Source: Pectinophora gossypiella (Eukaryota; Arthropoda; Insecta; Lepidoptera; Gelechiidae). Taken from it: a DNA stretch of 64,000 nucleotides. The position numbers and the translations under genes were made by a program. Where the stretch lies: NCBI RefSeq assembly GCF_024362695.1, contig NC_065415.1:6675438-6739437 (forward strand). The letters are read 5' to 3'. Positions 20,746 to 32,754 of the stretch are shown here, in pieces. Numbering within the stretch: position 1 is the stretch's first letter; every line of letters begins with the position of its first letter. The notes beneath the pieces were generated by a model. It searched no databases, was not told the origin of the DNA, and worked only from the letters and a program-made list of their open reading frames with translations.

Positions 20746-21556
20746 AGAGGTTTTGAGGAATAAAATCCGTATAAATGTGATCTTTTGGAGTAGGTACCTC
20801 TAAACCGGCGAGCATGCATGGAGACTTTGATAAGAATGGAAGAAGCAAAAGTGGTATGCAAAGATTTTCTGTGGTCTTTTTCTACTAAATGAGAAATAAG
20901 TAAGATTTTTGGTATTTATATGTTATTTTACGTGATTCGCTATAGTAATAAACCCAATAGACAAATTATAGTTAGTTCTAATCCCTTTGGAATAAAAAAA
21001 AATCCCTGTAGTAAAAAGCTTAGGTACCGCTTGTATAGCTGCAGTAAAAAAAAAAACATTTTTATATTTGGCCAAAAAACTTAACATGTTGACTACTTCA
21101 TACATTTTTGTTTATTTTCAAATAGGTACTAGTCCAAGAACATTTGTAGCTGTAAGAAATCTTCTGACGATTTCTGGGTTTACCCACCGCAACAAGTGAA
21201 GATGGGTTATGTACCTGTATTAACGTTTAAACAATATTTTTCTAAAAATACTTCAAGATACATTCTTATAAATATTAATAAATAATAAAAAATATTAAAT
21301 AAATATTCTTTTATGATTATAATATTTCTAATGCAGTCCGTAATAATTCTCTGCTAACGCTTTTACATGGATTATTTTTCAGTTTTTTAGAATTCAGTTA
21401 TCAGTGTCGCTTCTAACTCGTTTCAGAGCGAGTTTGGTTTTTAACGAAGCCATGACGTAAGTCGGTTTTTTGGATTTCAATTCACTGACGTAGTTACATA
21501 AAATATCAGGGATGCAATGACGATTTTTAAAATTAAATCAGAAAACGCGAAACTAT
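20746..21556. other. No recognisable feature
   Basis: Very AT-rich; nothing supported. Confidence 0.45.
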
Positions 21557-21890
21557 TATTATTATTATTGTATGTCTTTTTCATATCTCGGGCCTATGGA
21601 GGCCCGGACTTTTGGAAGGCGTGCGTGGGGCCGAAGCCAACACGTAGAGGCCCCTTAAGACAGTTTAATCTAAATGTGGTGTGACACCAACCGGCGATTA
21701 TCCCTGTATGCACTATGGGAGTGCACCCAAAGACAATCCCCGGTTTGTGTAGGACTATTGCAAATTATGGGAACAAAGGGAACTGGGCTATTGAGTTGGG
21801 GGTTAGTGGACCGGGATACTGGAGCAATGCGGGACTATGGCGCCTGCTCGACCAATGTTGGTAAACATGGATTATTATTATTATTAACCA
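21557..21890. repeat. Unclassified segment between two (ATT)n runs
   Basis: A G+C-richer segment of about 300 bp (cggacttttggaaggcgtgc, then caaccggcgattatccctg) lies between attattattattatt at 21557-21573 and again at 21871-21885. This is either an insertion into an ATT microsatellite or a repeat with a microsatellite tail. A 75-codon chance ORF crosses it. I do not recognise the family. Confidence 0.5.
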
Positions 21891-22174
21891 CTTCCACCTA
21901 AACCACTTACAACCCCTGTGGTCTCAATTGCCCGAAAGTAAGACGATCCCTGCTTCAGAGGATACGTTTAACAGTCGGTCAGTGGCTTCTATTTACCTAA
22001 GTAAGTATATTAATCTGAATGCCATCGAAGCGATAAGAAGGAGAGTTTATAATTCGTTATATTACCCATATCAAGAGCCATTGACTCAATAGTAATCCTA
22101 AGATCAGGGTTGTTCAGATCGGTCGGTAAAAACTTAAAAGTCAATAATTCTGTCGTCTGTTTTTAAATAGGAAG

Positions 22175-22222
22175 GCGGTGCTTTAAACCACCACCCACCA
22201 CCACTACCACCACCACCACCTT
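22175..22222 (+). repeat. CAC-rich microsatellite
   Basis: A run of caccac units with interruptions, spanning about 45 bases. Confidence 0.7.
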
Positions 22223-22235
22223 AGGACTATTTATC

Positions 22236-22330
22236 AAAAGTGGCTGCAAATAGTTTCTTCATTATTTGTAGTTCTGCCCACCCCTTTGGGGAATACGAGC
22301 ATGAGTTTATGTATGTATGTATGTATGCTT
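22236..22330 (+). repeat. 3' end of the 270-bp retroposon family, diverged
   Basis: The words gtggctgcaaatag, ttctgcccaccccttt and gagtttatgtatg match the 3' end of the elements at 39764-40030 and 42168-42441 (those lie in the opposite orientation). It ends in (TATG)4. Confidence 0.7.
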
Positions 22331-22669
22331 TAGAAAAACATAACTGGCTTGTCATGGGAAACTCAAACTGTTATATCAGACCATAAAGAGTAGAACAGAG
22401 GTTTCAGAAAGACGCGAGCTGTAAAAAGAGGTGTTATACCTCTTTACAGTACCTATAAAAGAATTACTTCTGTACTACAAAGAGGTGCTATTTTTTTACT
22501 ACTCCTAATAAAAGGGATAAGGGCAGGAAGATAATAACCTGTAAGAATGATTACAGGCCTTTTCAAAGGTATATAGTATGAAAAGGATGACGTAACCTTT
22601 TTAAAATTTCATATTTTAGAGCCATGACGAGATGTTTTAATATAGATAAATTTACGCATGTAATCTTTA

Positions 22670-22880
22670 TTAGGATAGGGAGAGTCACAAGTAAAGTCAG
22701 AAGGCAATTTACAACCACTTTTGAGGTTTTATAACAATAATGATTATTATTAACAACGGTTGGAATATCACACATAATTGGGGTAGTCAGAGATACATCC
22801 ATCGCAAGATAAACTGTGTAAACATATCACCGAACTTTCTGTTAGATTAACGTGATAGGTGTTGAGCCATATCGCCGTCT
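22670..22880 (+). repeat. Family H, copy 2, with adjoining repeat
   Basis: The right part (gtagtcagagatacatccat, cgcaagataaactgtg, acgtgataggtgttgagcc) matches family H. The left part (gagagtcacaagtaaagtc, ggcaatttacaaccac) resembles the reversed 3' end of the 270-bp retroposon. Confidence 0.55.
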
Positions 22881-23157
22881 GTAATGGTCGAGACAGCTGT
22901 GTAAGTGAAAACTGCACTTAAGATAAATTAATATAACTCATTGGTACAAGTCCGGTACCGGGGAAGGCATGAAACACTAATTATTATTAACAACACTTGG
23001 AATACCATGTACATTGATTAATACAACTTGTATTAATTTTCAATTTACGTCAACAACTTCACGAACAGATGTTACATTGTAACAATAAGTTGCACTAACT
23101 TAGTTTTGAGCTGAGTTCGCATTCAGTTACGCTTCCCATGTTGCAAATCCTTATACC

Positions 23158-23235
23158 TATATTTAATACTAGCGATCCGCCCCGGCTTTGCACGAAATGA
23201 AAAAAAAAAAATGAAATAAAATTTATTCGCTCTAG
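23158..23235 (+). repeat. Dispersed repeat remnant
   Basis: The text tagcgatccgccccggcttt, gcacgaaatg followed by poly(A) is a phrase I recall from many lepidopteran sequences. There is no second copy here. Confidence 0.4.
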
Positions 23236-25084
23236 AGCGGTACAAAAGATCTTAAATATAATATATTATATCAAAAAATGTCCATCACTCAACCATACAG
23301 CGTGCGAATATTAATATTAAATAAATTATAATTAAAGGAACATTTAATCTTCAATAAATCTGTCTTTAAAAAAATTAAATAACAATAGATATTTTAAATA
23401 CACAAAAAACAATTAACCTTAATAACGAACGATAAACGTTAACGATAGTGTATTATGTAAAGTTAGAAGTCGATAGCTTTAAAAATAAAATATTTTCCAT
23501 ACAAAATTACATCCCCTATTTCTCTCCTTTGTAAAAAAATAAATAAATACATATTAATTTATTAAGTAATTTATTTATTTATCAATGTTCTAGAACTATC
23601 TTTACAAGACTATCCCAATACAATAGTTCACTAGAAATATACATAATTATACAAATTTTAAAGTAGGAGCAATAAATTTTATAGTACATAGCATGTACCT
23701 AACATATAAGGTGACCTTTCGGAATTCGGCCAGGCTACAAATAAATATATCAGTCCTTTCTGCGATCTTATTAAGTGTGTGCAGTGCTCATTCAGTGTAT
23801 TGAAATAATGAGTATTTTCTGTAATTTGGAAACCCTTATATTAAAATTATAGAAGTGTCATACAAATTTTCAACCCGTTTCTAGCCCTCTGGGGGTTTAA
23901 TTTCGCAAAGTCTTATTTATATTTCCTTAGCGATAACCTACGTTTTACATTTAAAAAAAAATACAAAATTACTCCTAGTCCTTACTTGTAGTTTCTTACT
24001 TTGTGGTGAGTGAGTCAGTGAGTGTATCTTTCGCTATTATCTTACAAGATTATGTTTGCTTCTGTTCTGAACTACGAACGAATAAAAATCATAAAACGCG
24101 TTTAGCTGTTTATCTACCCGGACATGGCATGAAATCTGACAGAGGGTTTTATCCTTTCTAACATAATGAACACATTGTACCTAGATAGGCTGATCACTTG
24201 TCACCGTACGCTGCAACCTGTCTATCTCAAGACTTCGTACTAAATGTGGTTGTAATTTGTTTTCTTATCACTTATTATGACTTGTATTTCTGCACGTCCA
24301 ATTACAGGCGTGTATATAATAATATATATGTATGTTATAATTAAAAGTCTTCCTCAGACAAACTGTTAATACAAAACACACCTCGAGGTGGTCAAAATGT
24401 TACAAATTAAAAAAAATATATATGGAGCATAAAATCCATAAGTACAACCAGTCCCGGTACAAAGATAAATCTTTATATTTCCGGTCCTTTGCTAACCTCA
24501 GCGGTACAATTAAGGACGCAAAAGTCTAAATAACGATTTTGAAAAGCCAGTGTTAATCGTTTCATTATTTATTTATTACAAACAAAGGGTGATTCTTGAA
24601 GGAGAAAATGTGAATGTACTTATTTATTTTTGTTATTGTATAAATTGACATAAAAAAGAACGTAATAATATCTTTTACACGGTATTTATAGCATAAAAAT
24701 AAATCTTATCTTATCTTAAGGAAAATTAGTCGGTAAATTTAATAATAGAGTTTTCTTTCGCTTTAATGGTTTTTTATAAGTAATTATTTTATAAATCTTT
24801 ACATGATCCTTGCGAATCTTTAAAAGATAAATAATTCCACTAGAAGAAATGTAGAAATATAGTTTTTAGATTAAGTAGTAACTTACATCGAATAAATAAA
24901 ACGATTTGTTTAATTCTTTGAGATCGAGAAAACTTGAACAGACCACTCCAACTTAAAATTGTGTTAGTTGCTTTTAGCTTTCGCGGTTCTTCAGGAGTTC
25001 TTTTTCTCGACTTATTTAAACATTGAAATTGAATTTGTTGTCAATGACTAAAGGATTACTTGAAGGGTTACGTAGAAAATACAC
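23236..25084. other. No recognisable feature, very AT-rich
   Basis: About 1.85 kb without any ORF of 60 codons or more. I saw no repeats or RNA genes. Confidence 0.5.
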
Positions 25085-25420
25085 GCACTTACTTACTGAA
25101 CGTCCTTAAACCTAAGGAACTGGCGCGCCACTTGAAGAACTGCAACATCGATGTTCTCAAAAATGGGAAGAACTTGCTGATGATCGTGACTCGTTGAGGA
25201 AGTTGTTCCATGACAGCGTGCGTGATTTCGAATCTGCCAGAACCTCAGATCTGGATGGGAAAAGAGACGAGATCAAGGACAGACTACCCAGAGCTTACCA
25301 TTATCATTATGTCAGCAACATCTTGACATGCGCCTGCGTACCTTCAAGAATAAATTGGGCTTTACTAGTCACATCAGGGCACCCATCTTGATCTGGAAAT
25401 GCACAGTTGCACAGAATAAT
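25085..25420 (+). pseudogene. Non-LTR retrotransposon 3' end, C-terminal zinc-finger remnant
   Basis: One frame reads HRCSQKWEELADDRDSLRKL, then FHDSVRDFESARTSDLDGKR. After a frame change a second segment reads RTFKNKLGFTSHIR near 25338-25379. The first block resembles the end region of non-LTR polyproteins. The second resembles the H-x3-H half of the C-terminal C2H2-like finger found in several LINE families, with its cysteines lost. Frameshifts and loss of the finger cysteines make it a dead fragment. Family assignment is from memory. Confidence 0.55.
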
Positions 25421-25689
25421 AATACTTACTCACTTATATTTCTTTTTGTAGGTAAGTACCAACTCTAAACTAATAATAAACCTATTTCGAAATTTATACA
25501 GAATACGATACTACTCGTATTTATTTAGTCGCTTGTTTTATACCTACGAACTTGTGTTTTACCTATGTACTTCAAATCAAAAGAACTGTTTTGGACTTAA
25601 CAGATACCTAAATAACAGTATGCATTAGTAGGAATTCTGTGCCTACGTATAAGTGACACTTAATTTTAGTATTCTTAGTTTTATTTTAA

Positions 25690-25735
25690 CACAATAGCTG
25701 TATCAGTGTTGTTGGTGGCCTAATAAATAAATAAA
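25690..25735 (+). repeat. LINE-type tail
   Basis: ggtggcctaataaataaataaatag is a (AATA)n retroposon tail. The reversed counterpart is at 26075-26115. Confidence 0.5.
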
Positions 25736-25797
25736 TAGATGATGGCAATCGACTATCTGAATGAAAACCTTCTACGTGTGGGACGATCCATAATAAC

Positions 25798-26479
25798 AAT
25801 GAGTGACTTTCCATGCTACGTTCACTAAAAACAATATAGATGGCGTTGCATAGCTTTAACGTAATAATTACCTATTTTCTCATTACTCGGGTACATACTT
25901 ATTCCAAAATACAATGTAATGATAGAAACATAATTATATTATATATAAAAATAATTGTTGCGTTAAAAAAATAATAGAATTTTGGTGCTACCTAAATTGC
26001 TTGTCTTTATTTTGATCAAAATAATGATGGGTGGAAGATATAATTATGCCTGAGTGAAATAAAATAGGTCATTTTTTATTTATTTTTATTTTATTTATTT
26101 ATTAGGCACATCAACAGTACAAACACACAACAATTAATAAAACTTTCTTAAGGCTAGTACTAGTGTTTGCACCAATTACAGACGTGCACAACTTATGTAA
26201 TTAACATGTATGTAGAATTTGTTTAAAAAAAATAATAAAAAATTAACGGAATAACAAAAGGTACGAAAAGTTACAGCCAGGCAACACCACAACAACAAAA
26301 AAAAAGAAGAATAAGTACAAGAAAAAAAATTTTTTTTTTTCTATTTTTTTTCATCATTTATACCCAAAAAGAACAAAAATCCATGAAATTAGAAGGTACA
26401 TAAGAACATAAGAAACATAAGAAAATCTATACAGCGCCATCTATATTGTTTTTGAGCGTAGCCTGGAAAGGCCCTCATT
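25798..26479. mobile_element. TIR element D, copy 1 (deletion derivative)
   Basis: The left end (aatgagtgactttccatgct ... caatatagatggcg) is an imperfect inverted copy of the right end (cgccatctatattgttttt ... ggccctcatt), about 45 bases each. The left 260 bases match the left part of copy 2 at 38896-39639, but about 300 internal bases of copy 2 are missing. A reversed LINE-type 3' end (tttatttattaggcacatca, 26075-26300) lies inside. No transposase frame is left. Confidence 0.8.
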
Positions 26480-26994
26480 ATGTTGACGATAAACGCAACT
26501 TCGGTACCTTATGAAGAAAATCGCCGAGAATAAGTATATCGAGAGCTGATCCCAATTAAGGAAAAAGCCAAGAGGCAGATTTAGCTTATTCTGTAAACTA
26601 TAAAAAGGACGAAACAGCGAAAACAAACTATTAAGAGGATTTATGTGATTATAACTCAAACTCAATACGTGGAAAGTTAGAGTTACGTACCTAACTAAAA
26701 CAACAGTTTCGGGATTCAGAACTCTATATATAGTTCCAGGGATAAGGGCGGGTTAAACTGAAAGTTTTTTTAAAGCTTTTGCATTGCTCTATAAGTTTAT
26801 TTTGGGGACAGAAAAAATAATTAAACTCCTTGAAGTAGGTAACTCAAGTATAAGTTGCAAGTTGTATTCTGATTTTATTTGTATGTAGGTACCTACCTAC
26901 TTAGTATACAGGTTGTTAGTGACATCGTAACGAATACTGAGGGATCCCCCTCATCATAGTCTGAACCATCCGGTCCCCTTTGAACCAGAGGGGA
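26480..26994. other. Repeat E-type fragment only
   Basis: At 26908-26945 the words gttgttagtgacatcgtaacg and aatactgagggat match repeats at 49735 and 49985. Nothing else is supported. Confidence 0.4.
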
Positions 26995-27130
26995 CTTTTT
27001 TATTTATTTTATTTATTTATTTGTACACAATAGAACACAGAAAGAAACACACAAAGAAATCAGACAGTACATGTAAGCTTATCTCTAAAAAAGAGATTTC
27101 TTCCAGCTGACCTACTACGATAAGGATACA
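26995..27130 (-). repeat. LINE 3' UTR, minus strand
   Basis: Reversed copy of the 3' end seen on the plus strand at 32428-32552: aggtcagctggaagaaatctc, a gagataagct block, then attgtgtacaaataaataa. This is a non-LTR element 3' end with a (AATA)n tail. Confidence 0.8.
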
Positions 27131-27204
27131 TTTTTGTTTATTTATCTTAGTTATTATATTTTAGTTCCCGATTATGTGGGTAATGTTACAGCCAATCTAA
27201 ATAT

Positions 27205-27350
27205 ATCAGGGACTAAGAGGACGATCAAAAACAAGATGAGCGGATGTGGTCAGAAAGGACCTGTGTATGTGCAAGGTCGACGACACGTCCGATAGAGCGA
27301 AGTGGAAGAGAAATACGAAGAAGGCAGACCCCACCATCAGATGGAAATAA
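27205..27350 (+). pseudogene. RTE-type reverse transcriptase, extreme C terminus
   Basis: The frame reads RGRSKTR, an in-frame TGA where tryptophan is expected, then ADVVRKDL, DDTSDRAKWKRNTKKADP and a double stop. The pattern GRPKTRW-x-D-x(2)-x-K-D-L ... DR-x-x-W-K is the usual tail of RTE-like LINE proteins, as also seen near 31050-31150. A purine-rich GAGA tail follows (27360-27385). This is a dead fragment. Confidence 0.75.
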
Positions 27351-27423
27351 TAAATGCTAAGGAGAGAAAGAGAGAGAGAGAGTAATTATAGTTTAGTTAT
27401 TAATTTATCTCAATTGGAGTTTT

Positions 27424-27545
27424 CAACAACATATTGAGATCGACCGTTATAAATAGCCATACGGCGCAACACCTATCGCGTTGATTTAACGCAAAGCTCT
27501 ACGGGTACTTAGTTCATCTTGGTGATGGGTGTATGGAGGTTACCT
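27424..27545 (-). repeat. Interspersed repeat family H, copy 3
   Basis: The reverse complement contains aagatgaactaagtacccg and acgcgataggtgttgcgcc, shared with 19880-20000 and 22780-22870. Confidence 0.6.
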
Positions 27546-27550
27546 CTGAC

Positions 27551-28094
27551 TACGCTATTAGGATATATTAGTTATGTTATTTTGTTATATTTGCAATATA
27601 GAAATAATTAGGCTCGTAGAAGATTCTAATATACTTCCTACTAAACTATAGGTTGAAAAAATTCTAAATCACTTTTTCTTACTGGAACTCCCTTTTTCAT
27701 CTATTAAGTATATTTCATTCGCGATGTATCAACATGACTAATACATTTATGAAAAAATCCTGACCGCAATGAAATTCTCGTAAACACAAGGTGGCCATTA
27801 TTTTAAATATTCTTCGCGGCAAATTGACTTTGTCCCATTTTGCAAGTTTAACTTTTCTTGCCGAGTCACTTTTTCTTTGCCAACTTTTCCTTAACGCTTC
27901 ATTAAATGTCTGCCTAAGTTACATCAATTTGAAGCATTGTCTGAGCTTACTTTGTGGCGACGCATTTAAATACTCTTTAAAATTTTATACGATGAATTTC
28001 GTTTTTACGGCAATTGAGATCAGAGTTTTTTTTTATGTTTTCATAAAAACCAGGCTGGGCTTCCGGGTGTCATTTTATAAATGCAATTGAACTC
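27551..28094. other. No recognisable feature
   Basis: A 99-codon ORF (27791-28090) is hydrophobic and AT-rich with no family resemblance. I do not call it a gene. Confidence 0.4.
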
Positions 28095-28300
28095 TCCCTA
28101 ATTCAGCGCATATGACTTTCGACCCGCAAGGGTGGATTCATTCTTTTAAGTGTAATCCTCTCAGATAACGTTCTGAGTCAAGGTTCGCGAATAACTAGGC
28201 ACCTCAGGCCTGTTGTCTTAAATTTTGTACCGGGTGAGAGCCCTCAGCGCTTCATTTGTTTTGCCAAGTAGTTTCCGGCAATACTACAATAAGTAAAAAA
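28095..28300 (+). repeat. Jockey-like LINE 3' UTR (family G), old copy
   Basis: Clearly related to 17532-17793 (attcagcgca, ggcctgttgtcttaaa, accgggtgagagccctcagc, tacaataagta) but heavily diverged. Confidence 0.75.
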
Positions 28301-28689
28301 CGCATTTAACCTCCATGACACAATGCTTTTGTAATGCGGATAAATAATAATTGCTGTTCAATTGCAGTTAATTAACTGCAAACTAGCTATTAACTCAGTC
28401 AATCAGTAAGAGCCCTAACTGAGGAGAAAAACCAAGTTGAACTTTGACTGGTGTTCTGCTTGTTTATGTTCAGTCATACGGTACGAACCAATAGTCCGAG
28501 ATCTATTTTCATTTTCGTGATGTTTGTGTTCGGTAGTGCGTGCCCAGGTTTATGTGATTTGACAGCGATATTCCCTATGCCATTTCAGAATTCGTCCGTC
28601 CCAGCTGGAAATCTCTGGGAACTGGGTTAGACAATTTCAATCAATAAACTGGTCTTGTGTGTTTAAACATTTCCTAGTGAAGAAAAAGC

Positions 28690-28735
28690 CATGTTTTTAC
28701 CCGACTGCGGCGAAGCAAAAAGGAGGATTATGTGT
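28690..28735 (-). repeat. Fragment of repeat family E tail
   Basis: Reversed words acccgactgcggcgaagcaaa and attatgtgtt match 45480-45540. Confidence 0.55.
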
Positions 28736-28737
28736 TA

Positions 28738-28916
28738 GTTTACGTTACGTTTAAGACAACAGGCCTGAGGGTGCCCAGTTGGGCGCGAACCTCGGCTCAG
28801 GGCGTCGTCTGAGAGGAAAAATATTTGTAAGAATTAATCGACCCTAGTGGGTCGATAGCGATAAGCTGTGATTGAGGGAAGTCGTCGACCACGCCGGCGT
28901 GGTCGGTATCGAGGTC
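28738..28916 (-). repeat. Jockey-like LINE 3' UTR (family G), 3'-truncated
   Basis: Close minus-strand copy of the family G body: gtttaagacaacaggcctga, gcccagttgggcgcgaacct, cgaccctagtgggtcgatag, cgaccacgccggcgtggtcg. It lacks the 3' terminal segment and poly(A). Confidence 0.85.
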
Positions 28917-29221
28917 CTGAAGTATTTGGTATGTGTTTGACCGCTGTGTACCTATGTATATAAAAATATAAATATATTATTATATTATGCACATCTGTTC
29001 CAACCTAACTTCTAAACCACCTGTCAAACTTTAACACATGAGATGTCATTAGAAGCGTCTTGCTTGTTCGATGGTTATAGGTTAAATTAAATGTGGCGCC
29101 CTCTATAGGACATAAAGTGAGAAAGAAAAAAAAAATTTTTCGAATGATAGTGTGTTGGGTATCATATTACTAGTTTTTACATAGTCAGGTTTTAGTTTTT
29201 AAACTTATATCTCTCTCTCTT

Positions 29222-29665
29222 TATTTAAGAGCTGCGCTCTTGTCGGTGGAGTAATCGCCTCCATTTTCATTACTTCATAGATAGGGCGTGTAGAATGGTG
29301 GTTGCCCCAATCGCCTTCCGTTCCGCAGTACACCGACCAATTTCTCAATCGGTGATGTTCTAGCTAGAGCCCTACCAGAATCCATTTCCTTGGCCTCCAA
29401 CTAGTTCTGATACTGCTGCTGCCCGGCATCAGGGGTGCGCTTTTGAAGTAGCGGCGCCTACTCGCTACGTCACAAGATCGTCATAGAACCTAAGTAGCAT
29501 TTTATAGGTTAGCCCGTCCCAGTGAGCTACCCACTACGTTCTGCTAATCCTGTCGCTGTTTGGTCGGGGACTGCTTATTTTTATATTTGCAGCTAACCAT
29601 CATATCTGATGGCCGTTCCACTATCCGCCACCTGTGGACCCCGTAGATAGCCTACAGCTCAGCCT
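29222..29665 (+). repeat. Family A copy 4 plus adjoining repeat
   Basis: 29222-29480 begins taagagctgcgctcttgtcgg and follows family A with many changes. 29481-29665 (gttagcccgtcccagtgagc, tttggtcggggactgcttat, cgttccactatccgccacct) looks like a further retroposon end, with no second copy here. Confidence 0.5.
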
Positions 29666-30011
29666 ACTACTTATATATTTTTAAATATTATTTTTATTTG
29701 ACAAAGACTTAAAGAAAGATAACCTTTTTATTATATTAAATAATACTTTTAGTCCAGATTTATAAAAGCACGCAGTTTATAACCGAGACCGACCGGTTTA
29801 GGGTTTTATTTTGGTTTATGACATTCACCGCCTTATTATAAAATGAAGACTAAAAATAATACAAGGTTTAAAATGTGAATACATTTTAATTACTACCCAG
29901 TGGTCGCAGACTTGCATAGAATTATTATGATTTTTTCAATCAATTTTATTGAAATCCGTGGACTTCTATCGTGTCGTCTATATTATAAACGGTGTATTTA
30001 GTCTTATATTT

Positions 30012-31195
30012 ACAGCCTCCCGAACAAGCCGGTTTCCGAAAAGGCTTTAGCACCATAGACCACATCCATACGCTCACAGACAGAAGACCGAAGAGTATAA
30101 TCTGCCACTTTGCTTGGCGTTTGTGGACTATGAGAAAGCCTTTGATTCGATCGAGACCTGGGCGGTGTTGCAGTCTCTTCAGAGGTGCCAAGTGGATCAT
30201 AGGTACATCGAAGTGCTAAGGGACCTCTACCAAAATGCTACTATGTCAGTTCAAGTACAGAACCAGAGCTCTAATCCGATCCAATAGCGAGGAGTGAGAC
30301 AGGGAGATGTCATCTCTCCGAAACTGTTCACTGCTGCATTGGAGGATATTTTTAAGCTTCTGGACTGGAAAGGATTTGGCATCAACATCAACGGCGAGTA
30401 CCTGACGCACCTTCGATTTGCCGATGATATAGTCCTAATGGCTGAGACCCCGGAAGACCTGAACACCATGCTCGAGCATCTCAGTAACGCATCCCAACGA
30501 GTGGGTATTAGCATGAACATGGCAAAGACAAAAATTATGTCCAACGACTATGTCGCACCCACTCCAGTTCAGGTTGGGAACGTTACACTTGAAGTTGTAG
30601 ACCAGTACATTTACCTAGGACAAATAATCCAGTTAGGTAAGTCCAACTTCAAGACAGAGATCTCTCGTCGGATCCAACTCGGATGGGCAGCGTTCGGGAA
30701 GCTGCGAAATATCGTCTCGTCCAAAATACCTCAGTGTCTCAAGACGAAAGTCTTTGACCAGTGCGTGTTGCCAGTGATGTCCTACGGCAGTGACACGTGG
30801 CCGCTTACTATGGGTCTCGTGAGGAGGCTCGGTGTCGCTCAGCGGGCAATGGAGAGAGCTATGCTCAGTATTTCCCTGCTCGATCGAATCAGAAATGAGG
30901 AGATCCGCAGGAGAACTAAAGTCACCGACATAGCTCGGAGAATTGCAAAGCTGAAGAGGCAGTGGGCAGGACACGTAGCGAGGAGAACCGATGGCCGATG
31001 GGGCGGAAAGGTTCTAGAATGGCGACCACGTGTCGGACGATGCTCAGTGGGTAGGCCCGCTACAAGGTGGACCGACGATCTGGTGAAGGTCGCGGGAAGC
31101 CGTTGGATGCGGGCAGCGCAGGACCGATCGTCGTGGAGATCCTTGGGGGAGACCTATGCCCAACAGTGGGCGTCGTACGGCTGATGATGATGAGA
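30012..31195 (+). pseudogene. RTE-like non-LTR retrotransposon, 5'-truncated
   Basis: Encodes the C-terminal half of an RTE-type reverse transcriptase. The first segment reads PPEQAGFRKGFSTIDHIHTL (30016 onward). A small deletion near 30080 shifts the frame to one reading LAFVDYEKAFDS. A TAG at 30285-30287 interrupts it just before RQGDVISPKLF. From 30294 to 31184 the frame is open for 296 codons and contains the catalytic motif FADDIVLM, a thumb region (TKVFDQCVLPVMSYGSDTW) and the tail RQWAGHVARR ... GRPATRWTDDL. The 3' end is gatgatgatgag, the simple-repeat tail usual for RTE elements. The endonuclease domain is missing. One frameshift and one stop make it non-functional, though it is well preserved. 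Confidence 0.9.
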
Positions 31196-31654
31196 TTTTT
31201 TTATCCATCATGTCCATAAACTGCGAAATAAATAGGCAGTAAGTAGCTGTACATACAAATCTATGAAGTCTCCCAAACTAATCTGAATATAAACAATATT
31301 CTACATTATAATTAATTTACATCTGGAAGAGGTTATGGTTGGGTAAAGTTGACGTCATGTTAGAAGTTTAAAAGGATGTTTCAGCTAATATAACTTGTAT
31401 CGTAACTCACTCTCAACTTATGCAATTACCAGCGCAAGATTCCATTTGTCAAGTTCGCTCCAAAATTTGTTTATCGGATCATTAAATTACATTTGCTGAT
31501 ATTATAATATATATCGTGTTATTAATTTTGCAATATCATGGAAAGACTACTCTATGTAGGTAGGTAGAATCAACGCCCTAAACCTTAAACGACATTTAAA
31601 ACATTTTAAAGATTTAAGTCGTAATTACTTACTTACCTAATTGTTGACATTATA

Positions 31655-31740
31655 ATTTATTTATTTATTTTATTTATTTATTTTCGGAAAACCAACAGCT
31701 ACTTTAAACAATATATACATATAAAAATATATACGATACA
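31655..31740 (-). repeat. LINE-type 3' end, minus strand
   Basis: tttatttattttatttattt followed by cggaaaaccaacagctac is a reversed (AATA)n-tailed retroposon 3' end. It runs into the locally duplicated segment that follows. Confidence 0.55.
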
Positions 31741-31794
31741 GGGGAGCCAATAATAGGTTTCCACAAATAGACATAATATAAATCGGTCTGATAG

Positions 31795-31995
31795 CATTAA
31801 TTATACAATACTATACTAAATACAAGTAAGGTGAACAAGCATAAGCACTAAAATTATTGAAAACTTATAGAAAAAACATAAAATAATAATAATTATTATA
31901 CAATACTACACTACACACACACACTACAAATAAGGTAAACAAGCGTAAGCACTAAACTTATTAAAAACAAATGATACAAAAAATAATAATAATAT
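31795..31995. repeat. Local tandem duplication, about 100-bp unit
   Basis: Two copies of a unit with attatacaatacta, ggt(g/a)aacaagc, taagcactaaa and a terminal taataataat lie head to tail (about 31795-31898 and 31899-31995). Copy 2 has an extra acacacac run. Confidence 0.75.
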
Positions 31996-31999
31996 GTAA

Positions 32000-32427
32000 A
32001 AAATAATAATAATTAACAATTCACTATCCCGTGCCGGAATAAAACATGCTGAATTAAAATAAACTATTTAAAAATAAGACGAAAGACAAGAAAAATGTCT
32101 GCAGTAAACAAAACAAAGAAGATTCAACGTTATGACGTCCCCAACCAGTACTCTTTCGCCAAATTACGCTTAACTGTAAGCAAATTACAATTAAAAATAT
32201 CAAGATCCAGATATTTATTTGCGTCATTTAAGCTTCTACATGCTCGCCACAGAAGACATTATAAGTGATGAGGTAACTAAAATTTTATTTGTATTCATAA
32301 TTCATTATTAAACGTGAACTTTCAACTTTTTTGCTTTGAAACTTGGTTGGGTACATAATAAAATATTGTAGTATAAATAATATAAACGATTTATGAAAAA
32401 AATATTATTATGTTGAATTTCTTTCTC
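32000..32427. other. No recognisable feature
   Basis: AT-rich, without supported genes or repeats. Confidence 0.4.
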
Positions 32428-32552
32428 GTCACGTAGGTCAGCTGGAAGAAATCTCTTTGTTTAGAGATAAGCTCACCTGTACTATCGTTTTCTTTGTATG
32501 TTTCTTGTGTCTGTTTTATTGTGTACAAATAAATAAGTAAATTAAATAAATA
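32428..32552 (+). repeat. LINE 3' UTR, plus strand
   Basis: Same family as 26995-27130: aggtcagctggaagaaatctc, ttagagataagctcacctgt, attgtgtacaaataaataag. Confidence 0.8.
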
Positions 32553-32754
32553 TACGTATCTAAGAATTTAAAATGTCTTCCAACTCACTACATCGAGGCA
32601 ACGCCCCCAAAAGGTCGAAAATACAATCAACCTTTGGAGCACCAGTTACTTAGATAAGGTGAGTTGTAACGTCTTTTAAAAATAATTTAACGTCTTTAAC
32701 CCTAACTTAACGTCTCTAACGCAAAAGGCACATAATATATTAACACCTTAATTT

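Noticed and set aside
27791..28090. 99-codon hydrophobic protein gene
   Set aside because: AT-rich chance ORF with no signal of constraint, promoter or family resemblance.
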